From Hippophae tibetana (Eukaryota > Streptophyta > Magnoliopsida > Rosales > Elaeagnaceae), in assembly GCA_037013495.1 (NCBI GenBank), contig CM072806.1:1488001-1552000 (forward strand): DNA of 64,000 nucleotides, in the 5' to 3' direction. Below the pieces are notes generated by a model. It did no database searches. It had not been told where the DNA came from and saw nothing but the letters and a program-made list of their open reading frames with translations. Below, piece after piece: positions 35,560 through 47,348 of the stretch (position 1 is the stretch's first letter; each line of letters opens with the position of its first letter). The translations under genes were made by a program, and so were the position numbers.

Positions 35560-36330
35560 TTGGAAGCTGAATGCTTCTGATCATCCCACTGGGCCAGAAG
35601 TAGAGTATAATTTGGAGCTCATAGAATCCACTGAAAATAAAGGTATCAAGTTCTCCCAAACCCTTCAAACAATCAAGCACTAATAATGGTTTAGAGACCT
35701 TAAAGATTGAAGAGGAAATTGCATCTGAAATTGAGAAGAACAGTTCTGCTGATCAAAGAACTCAATGGGTTCTGAATTCACCTGAGCCTCATGGGATTAT
35801 AAACCAAATCAGAGACACTGAAAGAAACCATTTCAAGTAATGGAAATTAGTACAATTCTTATATGACTCATTCATTTGCCAAACACATATTTTCAATCCA
35901 GCAAGAGATATTTATAATTCTCTTATGGGGAAGAGACTACACATTTACAAAATTCAAACATGATTTAATGGTCGGTCTAACTATTGCTAGTCTCTACATC
36001 CTTCAGAGTATTGGTTTTGCAACTTTAGCAAAGCTTGATCCTCAATATGGACTCTATACAAGCGTTGTACTACACTGATATATGTTGTAATGGGAAGCTC
36101 AATGAGATATTGCAGTTGGACCAATAATTGTAATTTCATTGCTTTTGCCTTCAAGGCTTCATTAACTGCAAGATCCAGTAGCTGATCCTATTTCTTATAG
36201 GAACCTTGTTATTACTGCTACTTTCTTTGCTGGTATTTTTTATTGGAATCTTCATATTGGGGTTTTTGGTGGATTTTTTATCCCATGTTGCAGTGGTTGG
36301 GTTTATATCTGGAGCAAGAGAAAGGGATGA
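35560..36330 (+). pseudogene. Captured N-terminal fragment of a sulfate transporter (SULTR), plus an unassigned piece
   Basis: From about 35760 a broken frame reads QWVLNSPEPHG, then (35863 on) ILLWGRDYTFTKFKHDLM, VGLTIASLYILQSIGFATLA and KLDPQYGLYTSVV, and past stops VGPIIVISLLLPS, PVADPISYRNLVITATFFAG. These match the N-terminal cytosolic part and first membrane segments of plant proton/sulfate symporters. It ends near 36330, so the STAS domain and most helices are missing. The stretch 35560-35660 (SDHPTGPEVEYNLELIES) may come from a further gene that I cannot name. Confidence 0.8.
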
Positions 36331-36437
36331 AGAATTATCAGCATGATATGCTGCAGCTATGGCAGCAGCGACAGATTTAGCAAGTTAATGTTAAGTTGAG
36401 TTTGCATAATATCCATCAACTCCAATTTATGGAGGGA

Positions 36438-36702
36438 TGAAAAATTATCATGTTATGCCGCAGAAATACAGCAACAACATCAGAAGTATGACAGACATCA
36501 TGCTTTTAGTAGAGCGGCAGAAGCAACATGCTTGGAGCAGACACGACAGCAGACGGCAGGGTATGGGTGCAGCAAAAGTAGTGGAGAGCATGTTGCAGTG
36601 AATTCCTTGGTATATAAATATAATCATTCCTTATTCAATTAATATAATAAAAATATGAAAAATAAATACAATAGAAAACTTTCTCTCTTCTAATTTTGTT
36701 CA
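36438..36702 (+). repeat. 3' LTR of the gene-carrying element
   Basis: 265 bp partner of 33549-33827, differing by many substitutions and small indels, so the insertion is old. Preceded by the purine tract GGAGGGA. Confidence 0.85.
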
Positions 36703-36839
36703 ACAATTGTATAAAATTAAGATTTATTTTTTCTAAGATGCAATATTTTAATCGAATTTACATAGATGTGATGTGGTTGTACTCTGGAGTGATTCTAGTG
36801 ATTTGGAGCTATGGATTCACCTAAATGAAAATGTGATAT

Positions 36840-37160
36840 AGTTACCTTGGTGGTGGATTCCATTTCCTACTTGATTTTGCATATGTTGTGACAATTTGAC
36901 AAACAAGTTAACCAGTATAGGAAGGCCAAGATCAATGAACACTGACCCAAATAGCATAGTCACAACTCCAACATGAAAGCCCCAGCTAATTATGATATCT
37001 TCATCTCTTTATTTTGTAGTGACTTCAAATCCACGATGAAAAATTAGTAATAGGATAACAATATTGGCAATGAGAGAGAGATAGGAGTACCCAAATGGCA
37101 CATAACATGTTCATAGCTTCTCTATAACCATATTCTTCTACTGAAGCTTTATTTGATGCA
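36840..37160 (-). pseudogene. Remnant of an unassigned membrane-protein gene (upstream part)
   Basis: Minus-strand frames with hydrophobic runs: SVEEYGYREAMNML, IWVLLSLSLPILL, then SWGFHVGVVTMLFGSVFIDL. Frame changes separate them. With 33090-33548 it could be one gene split by the LTR element, but homology was not recognised. Confidence 0.3.
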
Positions 37161-38890
37161 CAAAGTAGTAGTCCAAATGAAATGTGTGTTTATTTGAATT
37201 CATTTATTATAATGATGTGATATTATAATCTCAGGCTTAAAATAGTAGATTTTTATACCTTCTTAAAATTATGGCCTCTGTTGTTTCCTTCCTCATTTTT
37301 TTCTGGAAAAAAAATGACGTCGTCGCTCTTACAATTTCGCTTGGTTTTTTCCCCTCCACTTATTTGTTTGATGTTATTATGAGTTTTATTTCTCATGCCT
37401 GTTAGTACTTAGTTTAGTACACTTAATCCATTTTTATTTTTTTAATTAAATATATTTGAACCCTTTGTAACAGGATGCTTAGGAAAACTATTTGACTTCG
37501 AGTCACAACTGAGAATCTAATCCTTCAATGTTAAATATGTCATCATTATTTATCTCTATTTTTTTGTCAGCTCTTTTTATTATAGTCAAGATTTTTAATA
37601 CGACTCAAATAGAAAGTATTTTCCCATCTCTCTCTCTCTCTAACGTTAATCCACGGACCACAACGTCTCAGTTCACAAAATTAAAGTGCTTTCGGAGGCT
37701 TGAAGTGATTTTGATGAATTTGGTGGAAAATAAAATTTCAATGGTGTGGCAAAATTTTAATAAGTTTTTTAAGAATATCCAGCTAAAGTACGCAAAAATA
37801 AACATGAATATATACATGTACTTAAAATTTAATGACTTTTATAAAGCCTTTTTCATGAAAATAAAAATACCCATAAAATATTACACGAAGTTCTATGTAT
37901 AAAGGGGCTACAAAGAGATTTTGTATACAAAACAAAACTAATAATAAGTAATTCGAAAATTAAATTTTGCATACAAAAGATCATCATCTACCACAGATTG
38001 GAATGCCTGCAATCAGCAATCTTCAAACATGCAAGAAACAAACTTCAAACATCTTTGGCAATCCTATATTCAAAGGGTGTGTTCATTTGGTGTCGAATAT
38101 ATATTATTAGATTGAAGCCAAAATGCATGTAGAAAATAACAAAAGCATTAATGATCAATTAACTTATCCAGTGTTATACTATCAGTGTTTCATTTTATCC
38201 AAGAAAACGCTTGATAAAGATGAAAAGGGGCAGTTCAGCATTTCAAATCACAGAGTTCAAGAAAATAAATTGTACAGCAACCCACAAGAGATGATATGAA
38301 ACTGTTTCATAGCCTTCAACGCATTCATGGTTCCTCATAATCTGCATTAGCAACATTTAACAGAATAAACATCAAAAGAAAAAGGTGCTTGTTAAAAAAA
38401 TCCAAAAGAGCACTTGATCTTAGCCAAATGGCCAAGAAAAATATTATTTAAAAAAATAAATAACATGATAGTGAAGAGATAAAATGAGATGGTAGAAGGG
38501 AATGGAAAATTCATTTTCAGCTTTAACTATCTACTCACTCTGTCAAGTAATTTGGGAAATTCCATTCAGATAAATGATATGATGATAGTCCAGGGCTGGC
38601 AATTCCAACCCGTGAACACGATTATGAGACCAAAAAAAAAAAGTTCAGTAAGAATTAATCACTAATATTTTTGTACATTCAAGCATTATAAATAAGAAAT
38701 ATAACAAAACAAGTTACCAAAAATTTATGTCAACAAACAAACAAAAAAATTCAAGATAATTAATGGATAGCAACCCTTTGGTAATACGAAGCAAAACTCA
38801 TAGTATACAATCCAAAAATATGTAGCAAATAATCAAGCACAAGCAAGTTTCACATCCTACCTTTATTTATTTCCACAGGGCATGCAGGTT
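37161..38890. other. Intergenic DNA and NDUFB9 3' flank
   Basis: No recognised gene. A 124-codon open frame at 37528-37902 is low-complexity and unlike any family I know. The region above about 38200 probably holds the 3' UTR of the minus-strand NDUFB9 gene. Confidence 0.4.
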
Positions 38891-41800
38891 TTAGTCATTA
38901 TCTTCTCGACCATAATTATACACTATCTCAATCTGCATAGCAAAAAGATACATAATGGTGAAGCAAATATATTAAGCAAAAAAAGGTGCATTTTATCACT
39001 AAGTACGAGGTAAGATCCGATACATAAGCATGACCCTACTTATTATTACCAATATACATTGACAAAACATATGCAGGTGTGATAAGTTTGTAGCAACTCT
39101 AGAAACTCTTGTGGGTTCAATCGTCAATAACAAACAAACATGCTATTTTCCTTCAAAATTTGGAAAGTATATGATAAGTTGCAAAAAAAAAACCCAAAAA
39201 AAAAGTTGCAAAAAAAAGCAGAATTCCAAATAAAAGATAGCAGGCTAGCTTTTAGATTTCTAGCCCTTGTTGTGTTAGTCTATAAGGACGAAATAGAATG
39301 CATATATACAGACTTCTTAAGACACGATGCAACAAATAATTTGAAGAATCAAATAGAAAGAAATTGACTGTAAAAGAAAATTTTCATCTCAAGTTCCCTA
39401 CAAACGAAGTGGAAAGACTAACAAACTAAATAAACACAATTGCAAATCATTATAGAAAATTACCCCCGCTGGTGGAATTGGATTTCTAGTAAACTTGCTA
39501 CCACCAGGAGCCCAAGGAACTGTACAATATAAGCAATTAGTGAATATCATATCCATGTTACAATAAAACATAAAATTGAATGACATTAAAATGTCAACTC
39601 CATCTTACCAATATTTGGTTATCTGTAGTATCATGAGAGCATACAAACTGCTAAACAGGCTTACATTTCACATATCAAATGGGGAAAAAAGAAATTATCA
39701 TGCAGTTTTTTTTTTATGCGCTACTCAAATATCATTCAAGTCTAAATGTGTAAGGTTATAATATACAAATTTTATCTCAATAGACTTTCACAGTTCATTA
39801 ATAATGACTACAGCACCATGAAAACAAAGGAATTTAGGCAGAATATATATACACAAACATACACGACAGAAAACTATAAAAGACCATCCACTACTTTTGT
39901 TAAACAAGTTATTATCATCAATTGTATGGTCATACCAATATAAGGATCTGGGTGTCGCCACTTATTATGCTCTGCTTCAGCATCATTGATCATTCTATCA
40001 ATTGTATCAGGGTCTTCCTATAATAAATATCCAGTGATAATGCAATATTTAGCAAATACTCAAGCAATATAAACAACTTAAGTTAGCAGACATTAGAAAA
40101 CATTTCAATAGACTGCCCTAAATCATGCAAATAATGTTGTTTCTATCAGGATGATGGTCATATAGACAGAATGCACACCATAAAATTTTACACTTTAACA
40201 AAGTGTAAAAATTTAAAGTATAAGCTTGTTTCCCGCTTACGCCTAATTCATTAGGTATGCAGATGCAACACATCAACAGTCAGAGATCATCAAACTTCGT
40301 TCCTTTAGAATGCTTTTGACAATCTTCTTTCTCATTTTCTATTTCCACCATAACTGATAGAGACAAGTTTGCTATGCCTCACAGTGCTTTAATGGTTGAT
40401 CTTTGTGTTTCTCCTCTTCTCTCTACAATGTTATAATGTTGTTTCTATCAGGATGATGGTCATATAGACAGAATGCACACCATAAAATTTCACTTTAACA
40501 AAGTGTAAAAATTTAAAGCATAATGTTACATCCCGCTCAAATTGTCCCTTAAAATCCAAAAAAATGGTGGTTGCCTAAAGGATTTACACTTTTCTACATG
40601 GGAAAGTTCTAAAATGGCCTAGAGATGTCTAGAAGAAGCTAGAGTTGGATGGACTCAACTCAAGCCTTGAAGACTCTAGAATGTTCTAGAGCACGCTGGA
40701 AGGTGCTAGAATATTCTAGAACGTGCTAGATGGTTCATGAAGGACGTAGAAGCCTCTAGAAGCTTACAGATCATCCTAGAACTTGCATGAAGGAACTAGA
40801 CAATCCTAGAAGACTCTAGAGTTGGCTAGAAGGTCCTAGAATCTTGTGGCATGGTGTAGATAAAACTAGAACACTCTTGTATATTCTAGACTTAGAAAGA
40901 TCTAAAAAGTTGTGGCATAACCTTAAGCTTGGAGTCACACTGTAAATAGACCTATTGGTCTTCATTTGTATTCATCTTGGAAATCTTGGGAAATTGTAAG
41001 ATAATCTCTCTCTAGAACAATACAAGATATTCTTTACAAACTCTCTCTCTAATTCTTACTTTGTTCTTGAATCCTCTTAATCTCTAAGTCTCTTTCAAAT
41101 CTCTTTGGAGAGTTTCGATCGAGTGAAAGGTAGACTTAGTACAACGGACCGTGCTAAGTGTCGCACGATCACTATTTGAAATTTAAGGTCGTGACAATAA
41201 GCTTTGTTTCCCGCTTATGCCTAATTCATTAGGTATGAAGATGCAACACATCAACAGTGAGACATCATCAAACTCCGTCCCTTTAGAATGCTTTTGACAA
41301 TCTTCTTTCTCATTTTCTATTTTCACCATAACTGATAGAAACAAGTTTGATATGCCTCACAGTGCTTTACTGGTTGATCTTTGTGTTTCTCCTCTTCTCT
41401 CTACAATGTTTCTGCCTCAGAATTTCTGGACTTAATTTTTCTATTATAATTAGTCATACTTATTTGTAGATTATTTGATCAAATAGAGGCCTTGTAATCA
41501 TTTAGTACAAGATTTGAAACATAAATAAAGTTCCTCCAAACTGATCTAACTGATTTTACTAAAACAATTCCACCCAAATTCGCAACAGTATCAATCAAAC
41601 GAATGCAATAGTAAGATAAGCTCATTTGGCTTCCAGAAACATCAGAGTAAACCTATCAATCAAATATCGAAAAAATGTACTTTTGGAATCCCCATTGGTT
41701 AAAAAAATATACAACTTTGATCAATCACAATAAAATCCCTTTTAAGTGCTCCATGCATTATTCTTTCACATTCACAAACCTAACTAGGTTGCAAAAATTG

Positions 41801-42164
41801 GAACTTTTCCAATTACAATGAGAATTTTAATAAATAAATAAGAAAATGCTGAGATAGGAGGTAGAGAGACCAACCACGTGCTTGTTGGCCTCGAACCTCT
41901 CTCGCAAATCGGAGGCCTGAAAATTAAATGAAAAATATAAAAAAAATGAGGATTTGTATATCCCATAGATGGACTAAACAAATGGTCAACGAAATAGAAC
42001 GAAAGTGAAATGAAGGAGATAAAAAAGATTACATCTTTGTAGAAGAGGTGGCGATGGACGGCCCAGTTGAGAGTGTCTTTGAGGGATCGGCGGTAGAGGA
42101 TCCGAACCCTCTCCTTCTGAACCGCTCTCCTAGCTAGGTAAGCCGCTGACGACACTCTGCTCAT
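38891..42164 (-). CDS. NADH dehydrogenase (ubiquinone) 1 beta subcomplex subunit 9 (complex I B22, LYR protein)
   Basis: Five exons: 42033-42164, 41875-41916, 39936-40017, 39464-39519 and 38891-38932, all GT-AG, giving 117 residues, the length of Arabidopsis CIB22. The LYR motif is at residues 23-25 (RVRILYRRSLK). DTLNWAVHRHLFYKD, the NKWRHPDPYIVPWAPGGSKF segment and the C-terminus EIVYNYGRED are all conserved. The subunit sits in the distal membrane arm of mitochondrial complex I; LYR subunits of this type bind the acyl carrier protein. Intron 2 is 1.86 kb and holds a 302-base duplication and an LTR-like insertion. No defects were seen in the coding exons. Confidence 0.94.
40524..41196 (+). 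mobile_element. Probable solo LTR (673 bp) in NDUFB9 intron 2
   Basis: Starts TGTTACATCCCGC and ends GGTCGTGACA, i.e. TG...CA, flanked by ATAA on both sides (40520-40523, 41197-41200). The uninterrupted first copy of the duplication shows the empty site (TATAAGCTT). The body contains many CTAGAA motifs (40605-40905) and CTCTCTC tracts (41000-41060) usual at LTR transcript ends. No coding sequence, so a solo LTR is more likely than a whole element. Confidence 0.7.
40676..40722. promoter_or_regulatory. Heat-shock-element-like motifs in the solo LTR
   Basis: AGAATATTCTAGAAC at 40708-40722 fits the nGAAnnTTCnnGAAn consensus exactly. AGAATGTTCTAGAGC at about 40678-40692 fits with one change in the third unit. 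Further TTCTAGA and CTAGAA half-sites continue to 40905. Confidence 0.55.
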
Positions 42165-45080
42165 TGCTGCTTCTCCTTCTCTCTCTCTCTCTCTTACAGT
42201 CTGGTGCTAAGAGTATTGGATGGAAAATAAGACAAAGGTGTGCAACAACGTCGTTTCTAAACGGTTACATCCAGCAACGGAGACAAGTGACGGAATGGTT
42301 ATTAATATAATTTTCTCCAAATTAAATTATAAAATTTATATTTTATTTTTTTTTGAAAATTATTACAAGAGGATAATTTTTTAACTATGTATAAGAGTTC
42401 GAGATAATTATTAAAAATATTAAAAAATATCATTTTTCTAAATTTTTAAAAATATTTATTAATAAATCATAATTATTAATTAATATATAATTTAATTTTA
42501 TAAATATATAAATATTATTAATTTTGGGTATAGATAAATATGGTTATCGGTATAATCATACTCATTGTTTCATGTTTAATTTTTATCTAAAATTATACTC
42601 GTTTTTGAAATTTGTCAGATAAAAACTGAACCGATGATACAAATAATTGCGGATAATCGAACCTGCATTTTTTTTCTATTCTTAATTACATCTTTGACTT
42701 TCTCCTTTTTTTCTTTCAAATTTCTTGAAAAATAATAACTTTATTATTTTAAAATTATGTTAACACATATCACATCATAATTTGTAGAAATATAAATTTA
42801 TGTGTTCTAAATAAATTCTTTTTATATATTTCCATTAACATTTCATCCACACCACATCCTCGTTTAAAAATAAATTATATGTTTTGTAAGTTATGTAGTC
42901 TTTTGTATCTGTATTGGTTTCTCGTGTGCAAAACATGATTTTTTTTGTTTTACTTAATGTATATGTCTTTTTCTATGTAAGATTAGTTATTTACGATTAA
43001 TAATGCACACATACACATAATTAGAAATACTTTGTATGCAAGCATGTTTACACACAACACGTGTTGGTTTTATAGTATGCATAGTAGATTGAGCATTGTG
43101 GTGCTCGCTCATTGACGTTGTTGTTCGTGTTTTTTTTTTCATTTTGGGTACAGATATTCATGAAAATTACTCAGTAAGCTTTTAATAAAAAAATAAAAGT
43201 TTTGACACCTCAATAAGATCCTCGACAAAGGCCTCTTTGGACTCTTGGCGAGGTGGTCTACAAGGACCCTCGAAAAGGTTGTATCGAGGTTGGTCATTGA
43301 GCTTGATTAATGTATATAAATACCCTTCCTTTTTTTTGTTTTTTATACAAAAAATGTAACGTAACTTTGTCAAATTGACATCTCATTTTCTATTTTCGGA
43401 TCATTATTACCTTGCGTGTTATTTGGTATTAATAATTCATGATTGTTTAGGCAAAACGATGCTCTTGAGTGGTGAGTACTCGAGGTGGTGTTTGTAAGTG
43501 TTTTTATGTGAGGAGTATATGTGGCTATGAGTCGTGTGTCGACTGATAGTTACTTTCATGTAACTTTTTTTATGCAAGAAGCTTGTGTGGTAGTGAACCA
43601 TAGGTTAGATACTAACTTCTTTTTGTTGTTTAAGTGTTTGGGACGAGTCTTTAAGAAGTTAGTATATTCTTAACCTAATTTTGATTGGCTCTTGGACTCA
43701 TTCATTGTAATTATACATGATCAAATTGTGTGTTAGTATGATCTAAGTTTCTATCGTGTATATACTAAAACACAATATGTAGACTATGATTAGAAAGCCT
43801 TTTATTATATGTTGTCACATGCTTTCTTCCATTTCTTTGTTGCATGCTTATAGCTTTTTATTCGTTTCTTTTACTATATTAAATTAATCTCTTTGGTTCC
43901 TGATTAATTTATATTGTCTCTGTCTTTTATCTATATGCGAATTTGATGTAAGTTTCTAAGGAGTTAGTATATCCTTACTCTAATTGTGTACTAATTGTTG
44001 GACTTTTTTTTGATAAGTTGTGTTTTGTTTGATTGCATGTTTTGAGAATACAATAATCATTTATCGAATATATTTCCACATATAAGGTCTTGAAGTGATT
44101 AAAAATCCTTTTATAATTTTTTAGTACGTATGACTATTTCACATGTTTTGTGATGTTTTTGATGTTTATGCATGTTGTTAACCTAGATAGGAGCCTGTGA
44201 GACACACATTCACTAGTGTGTTTACAATAGTTTGTTTTTTCTTATTATTGGTTGTTTTTGTTGTATGTTAAATTATTTTGTACTTTTGTTGTATTATTTG
44301 CATAATTCAAGTTTGTGAGACTAATTTTGTCAAATTGGTATAAAACTCGTGAAAAGATTCTATAAGTTGATGTCTCTATCTTTCATTTAAGTCTTGATTA
44401 CTTATTTGAATCGGAAGAACAATTAGTCTTCTTATAATTGTTCTTACATATGAAATTCTTCGTGTTTTTATAGATATTTGTGAATTCTACTTGATTTAAT
44501 AACAAAACATGTGTTTAAAAGTATTAAAAAAATTAACACAGGTGAAATTTGTGATCCTAAATATTATCTTTTATCCTTTCATACTTAAAAAAAAGAGTCC
44601 AATAACTTTTATATAAAAAATGTTTTAATTCCTTTATTTTTAATTAAAAATTAAAGTATTTTAATCATATAATTTTAAAAAATTACACTTTAATTATAAA
44701 AATCTAAACCTACTAGATTTATGTGCATATCTTTTAGAACTAAGTCACTATTTTGGGACTAAAGTACACTATTTTAAGAGGTGTATTTTTAAAAAAGTTA
44801 TGGGTATAAGAATTATTTTTATTCAAATTGAACATAAATGTAAAAAAAAAAAATTACCTAAGAAAAAAGAACAAGAGATGTGTATTTATTCACTAAAAAG
44901 GTGTGAACCCAGAAAAAATTCATATATTTCATGACAATTAGGTAAAGCCAACACCAAAAATACCAAAATATATTGTGGTTTATCTACTATATGTTACATT
45001 CTTCTACTACAAACCATCTCTAGACTTTGGTGCATATGCCTAACAAACCGAACTACAAGTGGGATGTCAAGCTACTTTTC
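42165..45080. other. AT-rich intergenic DNA, no gene seen
   Basis: A GA/CT-rich leader of NDUFB9 lies at 42170-42195. The rest is AT-rich without recognisable coding. 'aagaagttagtatattcttaacctaattt' (43655) and 'aaggagttagtatatccttactctaattg' (43957) are dispersed similar phrases. A 'gataatcgaacctg' patch near 42650 resembles terminal sequence of plant DNA-transposon fragments, but no element could be bounded. Confidence 0.4.
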
Positions 45081-46555
45081 CAGCCAAATGATCTAATTCT
45101 TGTCTGAGGAGGTGTAAAACTAAGTCCAAACATCTACTTCAAGGTGTGTCACTGCTCAACAAACGAACTAGTTTAGCGATAGTAGTAGTGCTTTCCTTGA
45201 TGTTGTTCATATCCTTTACATCACTCCATAAAAGGTTGGCCAGTTGTAATCTCCTACGTTTGGACGTTAACGCAACACCCCATTTCTAAAAGAGTTTCAT
45301 TCTTTCCGCTTCAGAAAACCGCTTCAGCACCACTTTCTCATGGCGAAAAGCTTTAATGCTGGTTTCCAAATGAACATTTTAAGGCAACGACCAAAATGAA
45401 TAATTGCTTAAAAGTAAGGAACCAAGGTGACATTTTAGTTTTATTAAACTTGACAAGTAGCTGGTTGATATTTTGGACAAATAGAAAAGGGACAAGAGAT
45501 AACCTTGAAGCAAGTGTCGGAGTCTGACCATCCTCAATAAACTGGTTTCGGTGAGAAAATGTCTCCTTGAGGAAAGTAAGTCTCCTCAGCTCTACCGCCA
45601 TGTAAATGGAATCCACAGGATTACCATTGAAGAGCAGGAAGAAGTAGGTTCTGTGGACCACCAACACGTTGCAGGCTTGCCAAAGTTCAAATATCACCTT
45701 CTGTTGCCTTTCAAATTACAGAGGCCAATCAGAAGGAATTTCCAGCTTTGAATCTACACCAACGTCTTGCACATTTTTTCCTAACTTATCAGCTGTTGCT
45801 CTTGCCGCATGTACCTAGGATATCCATAGTGCAATTGAGCCAAACATCAAAAGAAGCAAAACAGATACAATAAGTCAAATTTCTTTTTTTTCCTTTCAAC
45901 ATCACAACCATACTATTCACCCCATGAAAAAGCATCATTCATGAAATGGAGCATGTTATGAAAAATAAATATAGTTGCTTGCACATATTCTAAAATTCCC
46001 AAACACAATACATCTGTTAACATAAATATGATAAATTTCAAGGTATGAACAACGAAAGAGTAACAATGAGGTATACCGCCTATTATTAACTTGTGTTCAA
46101 GGTACTTATCTTCTTCTTCTTCTTTTTTAGTTATATTATAAATTAATAGAATATGAAGATTAAATGGTCTATAAAAATATCATGTTCTTTATAGAATTAA
46201 GATATTCCCACGTCTTCCAATAATATGCAAAGTCAGTATGCTGATTTCTTACCTGACCATCAACAAGCTGCTTTTCATACTCAAGCTTGGCCATTTTCTT
46301 CAGTCCTGCAACAAAAGTATGGATGCTAGTAATATCCTCATCCCTAGCTTTACCAATCATAGATCTTAGTTCATCCAAGGAGGCATTCCCAGGAGAAGAT
46401 TGAGAATCATTTATGGACAATCTCATTGCGTCAGACCCAAAAGTCAACCGTGGAAATTTCCTATCAAAACCATCTGGTCTTCCAGCAAAGCCTTTCTCAA
46501 AACCATTCGAAAGGGTTCCATTTGATTTATCAGGAGAATATGAACCAGTCATTAG

Positions 46556-47254
46556 TGTTATAAATTAGCACTTACAGAAGCGAAGATTAGATCTAATTTT
46601 GGTTACACAAATTAATAATAATGAATAACATCAAAATAATAAGCAGTAAGAAAATAAATGTCACACGATGATTTAAGTAGTTTAACTTTTCAATGTGAAA
46701 AGTTTACTCCACTGACGACGGCACACCGAGAAAAATCTACTAATAACCAAATGTAGATACAAACACCAATATTTGAGAACTTCACAAAATATATCAAAAT
46801 CCAATTATACTCACAAAATTCTCACTCTAATTTACTAATAATATAGAGCAAGATAAATTAACAAACTTGTACAAATATTAACAATAGGTAGATTCCACAA
46901 TCTCCTCAATTTCATGCAGCTTTTGATTTATTTTCCTTATGTCTCGGCTGGTGCAAATAGAAACAGAGACTTATGGCTACAAACTGCTGAAAAATGTAGA
47001 GAATTACTGAGCAGGAAAATATTGGAAACACCAAAAAAAAAAATAAGGGCAAACTGGAACAAATCAGTTTCTGCTATTTCTTTTTTTATTCTCTCTGTTC
47101 TCATTGCCGCAACTTTTCTTATTTTCCCAGCTCTGAAATTCTTCTCCAGCGGCTGCTATTTCTCACGCAGCATATATATATAGGAATAGGCTAAGGGTTT
47201 AATTTGGACAGATGGGCTTTGGGCTCAATTTTTTGTTTTAGGTCAAATTTAACA
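46556..47254 (-). repeat. 3' LTR of the copia element
   Basis: 699 bp. It shares nearly all sequence with 51414-52137, including 'ttctgctatttctttttttattctc' and the 'cacgcagcatatatata' TATA-like run. Confidence 0.92.
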
Positions 47255-47348
47255 AATCTTCACCTTGACTCAAAACAAAAAACAAGTTCTTCAAATATAA
47301 AATTTCTCGGATTACTAAATAACCGTCGTCCAAAGCCCCGAAGGGTGA

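Larger units (their letters stand above)
33549..36702 (+). mobile_element. Non-autonomous LTR retroelement carrying fragments of several host genes
   Basis: Two related LTRs (33549-33827, 36438-36702) both start TGAA(G/A)AATTATCATG and end TTCA. Directly after the left LTR is TGGTATCAGAGC, the initiator-Met tRNA primer site. TTATGGAGGGA, a polypurine-like tract, precedes the right LTR. Possible TSDs are ATAAT (33544-33548) and ACAAT (36703-36707), four of five bases alike. The interior has no gag, protease, RT or integrase. It contains sense-strand pieces of UFL1, an ABHD17-like hydrolase and a sulfate transporter, plus a tandem repeat. It would need another element's proteins to move. Confidence 0.82.
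40133..41411. repeat. Direct duplication (unit ~302 bases), second copy interrupted
   Basis: The copy at 40133-40434 is repeated from 40435 to 41411, starting 'aatgttgtttctatcagg' in both. The second copy is split at 40523/41197 by a 673-base insertion. The copies differ at a modest number of sites. Lies in NDUFB9 intron 2. Confidence 0.85.

Noticed and set aside
37528-37902. 124-codon + strand frame
   Set aside because: Low-complexity F/I/K/N-rich translation of AT-rich DNA, no family likeness, no splice context.
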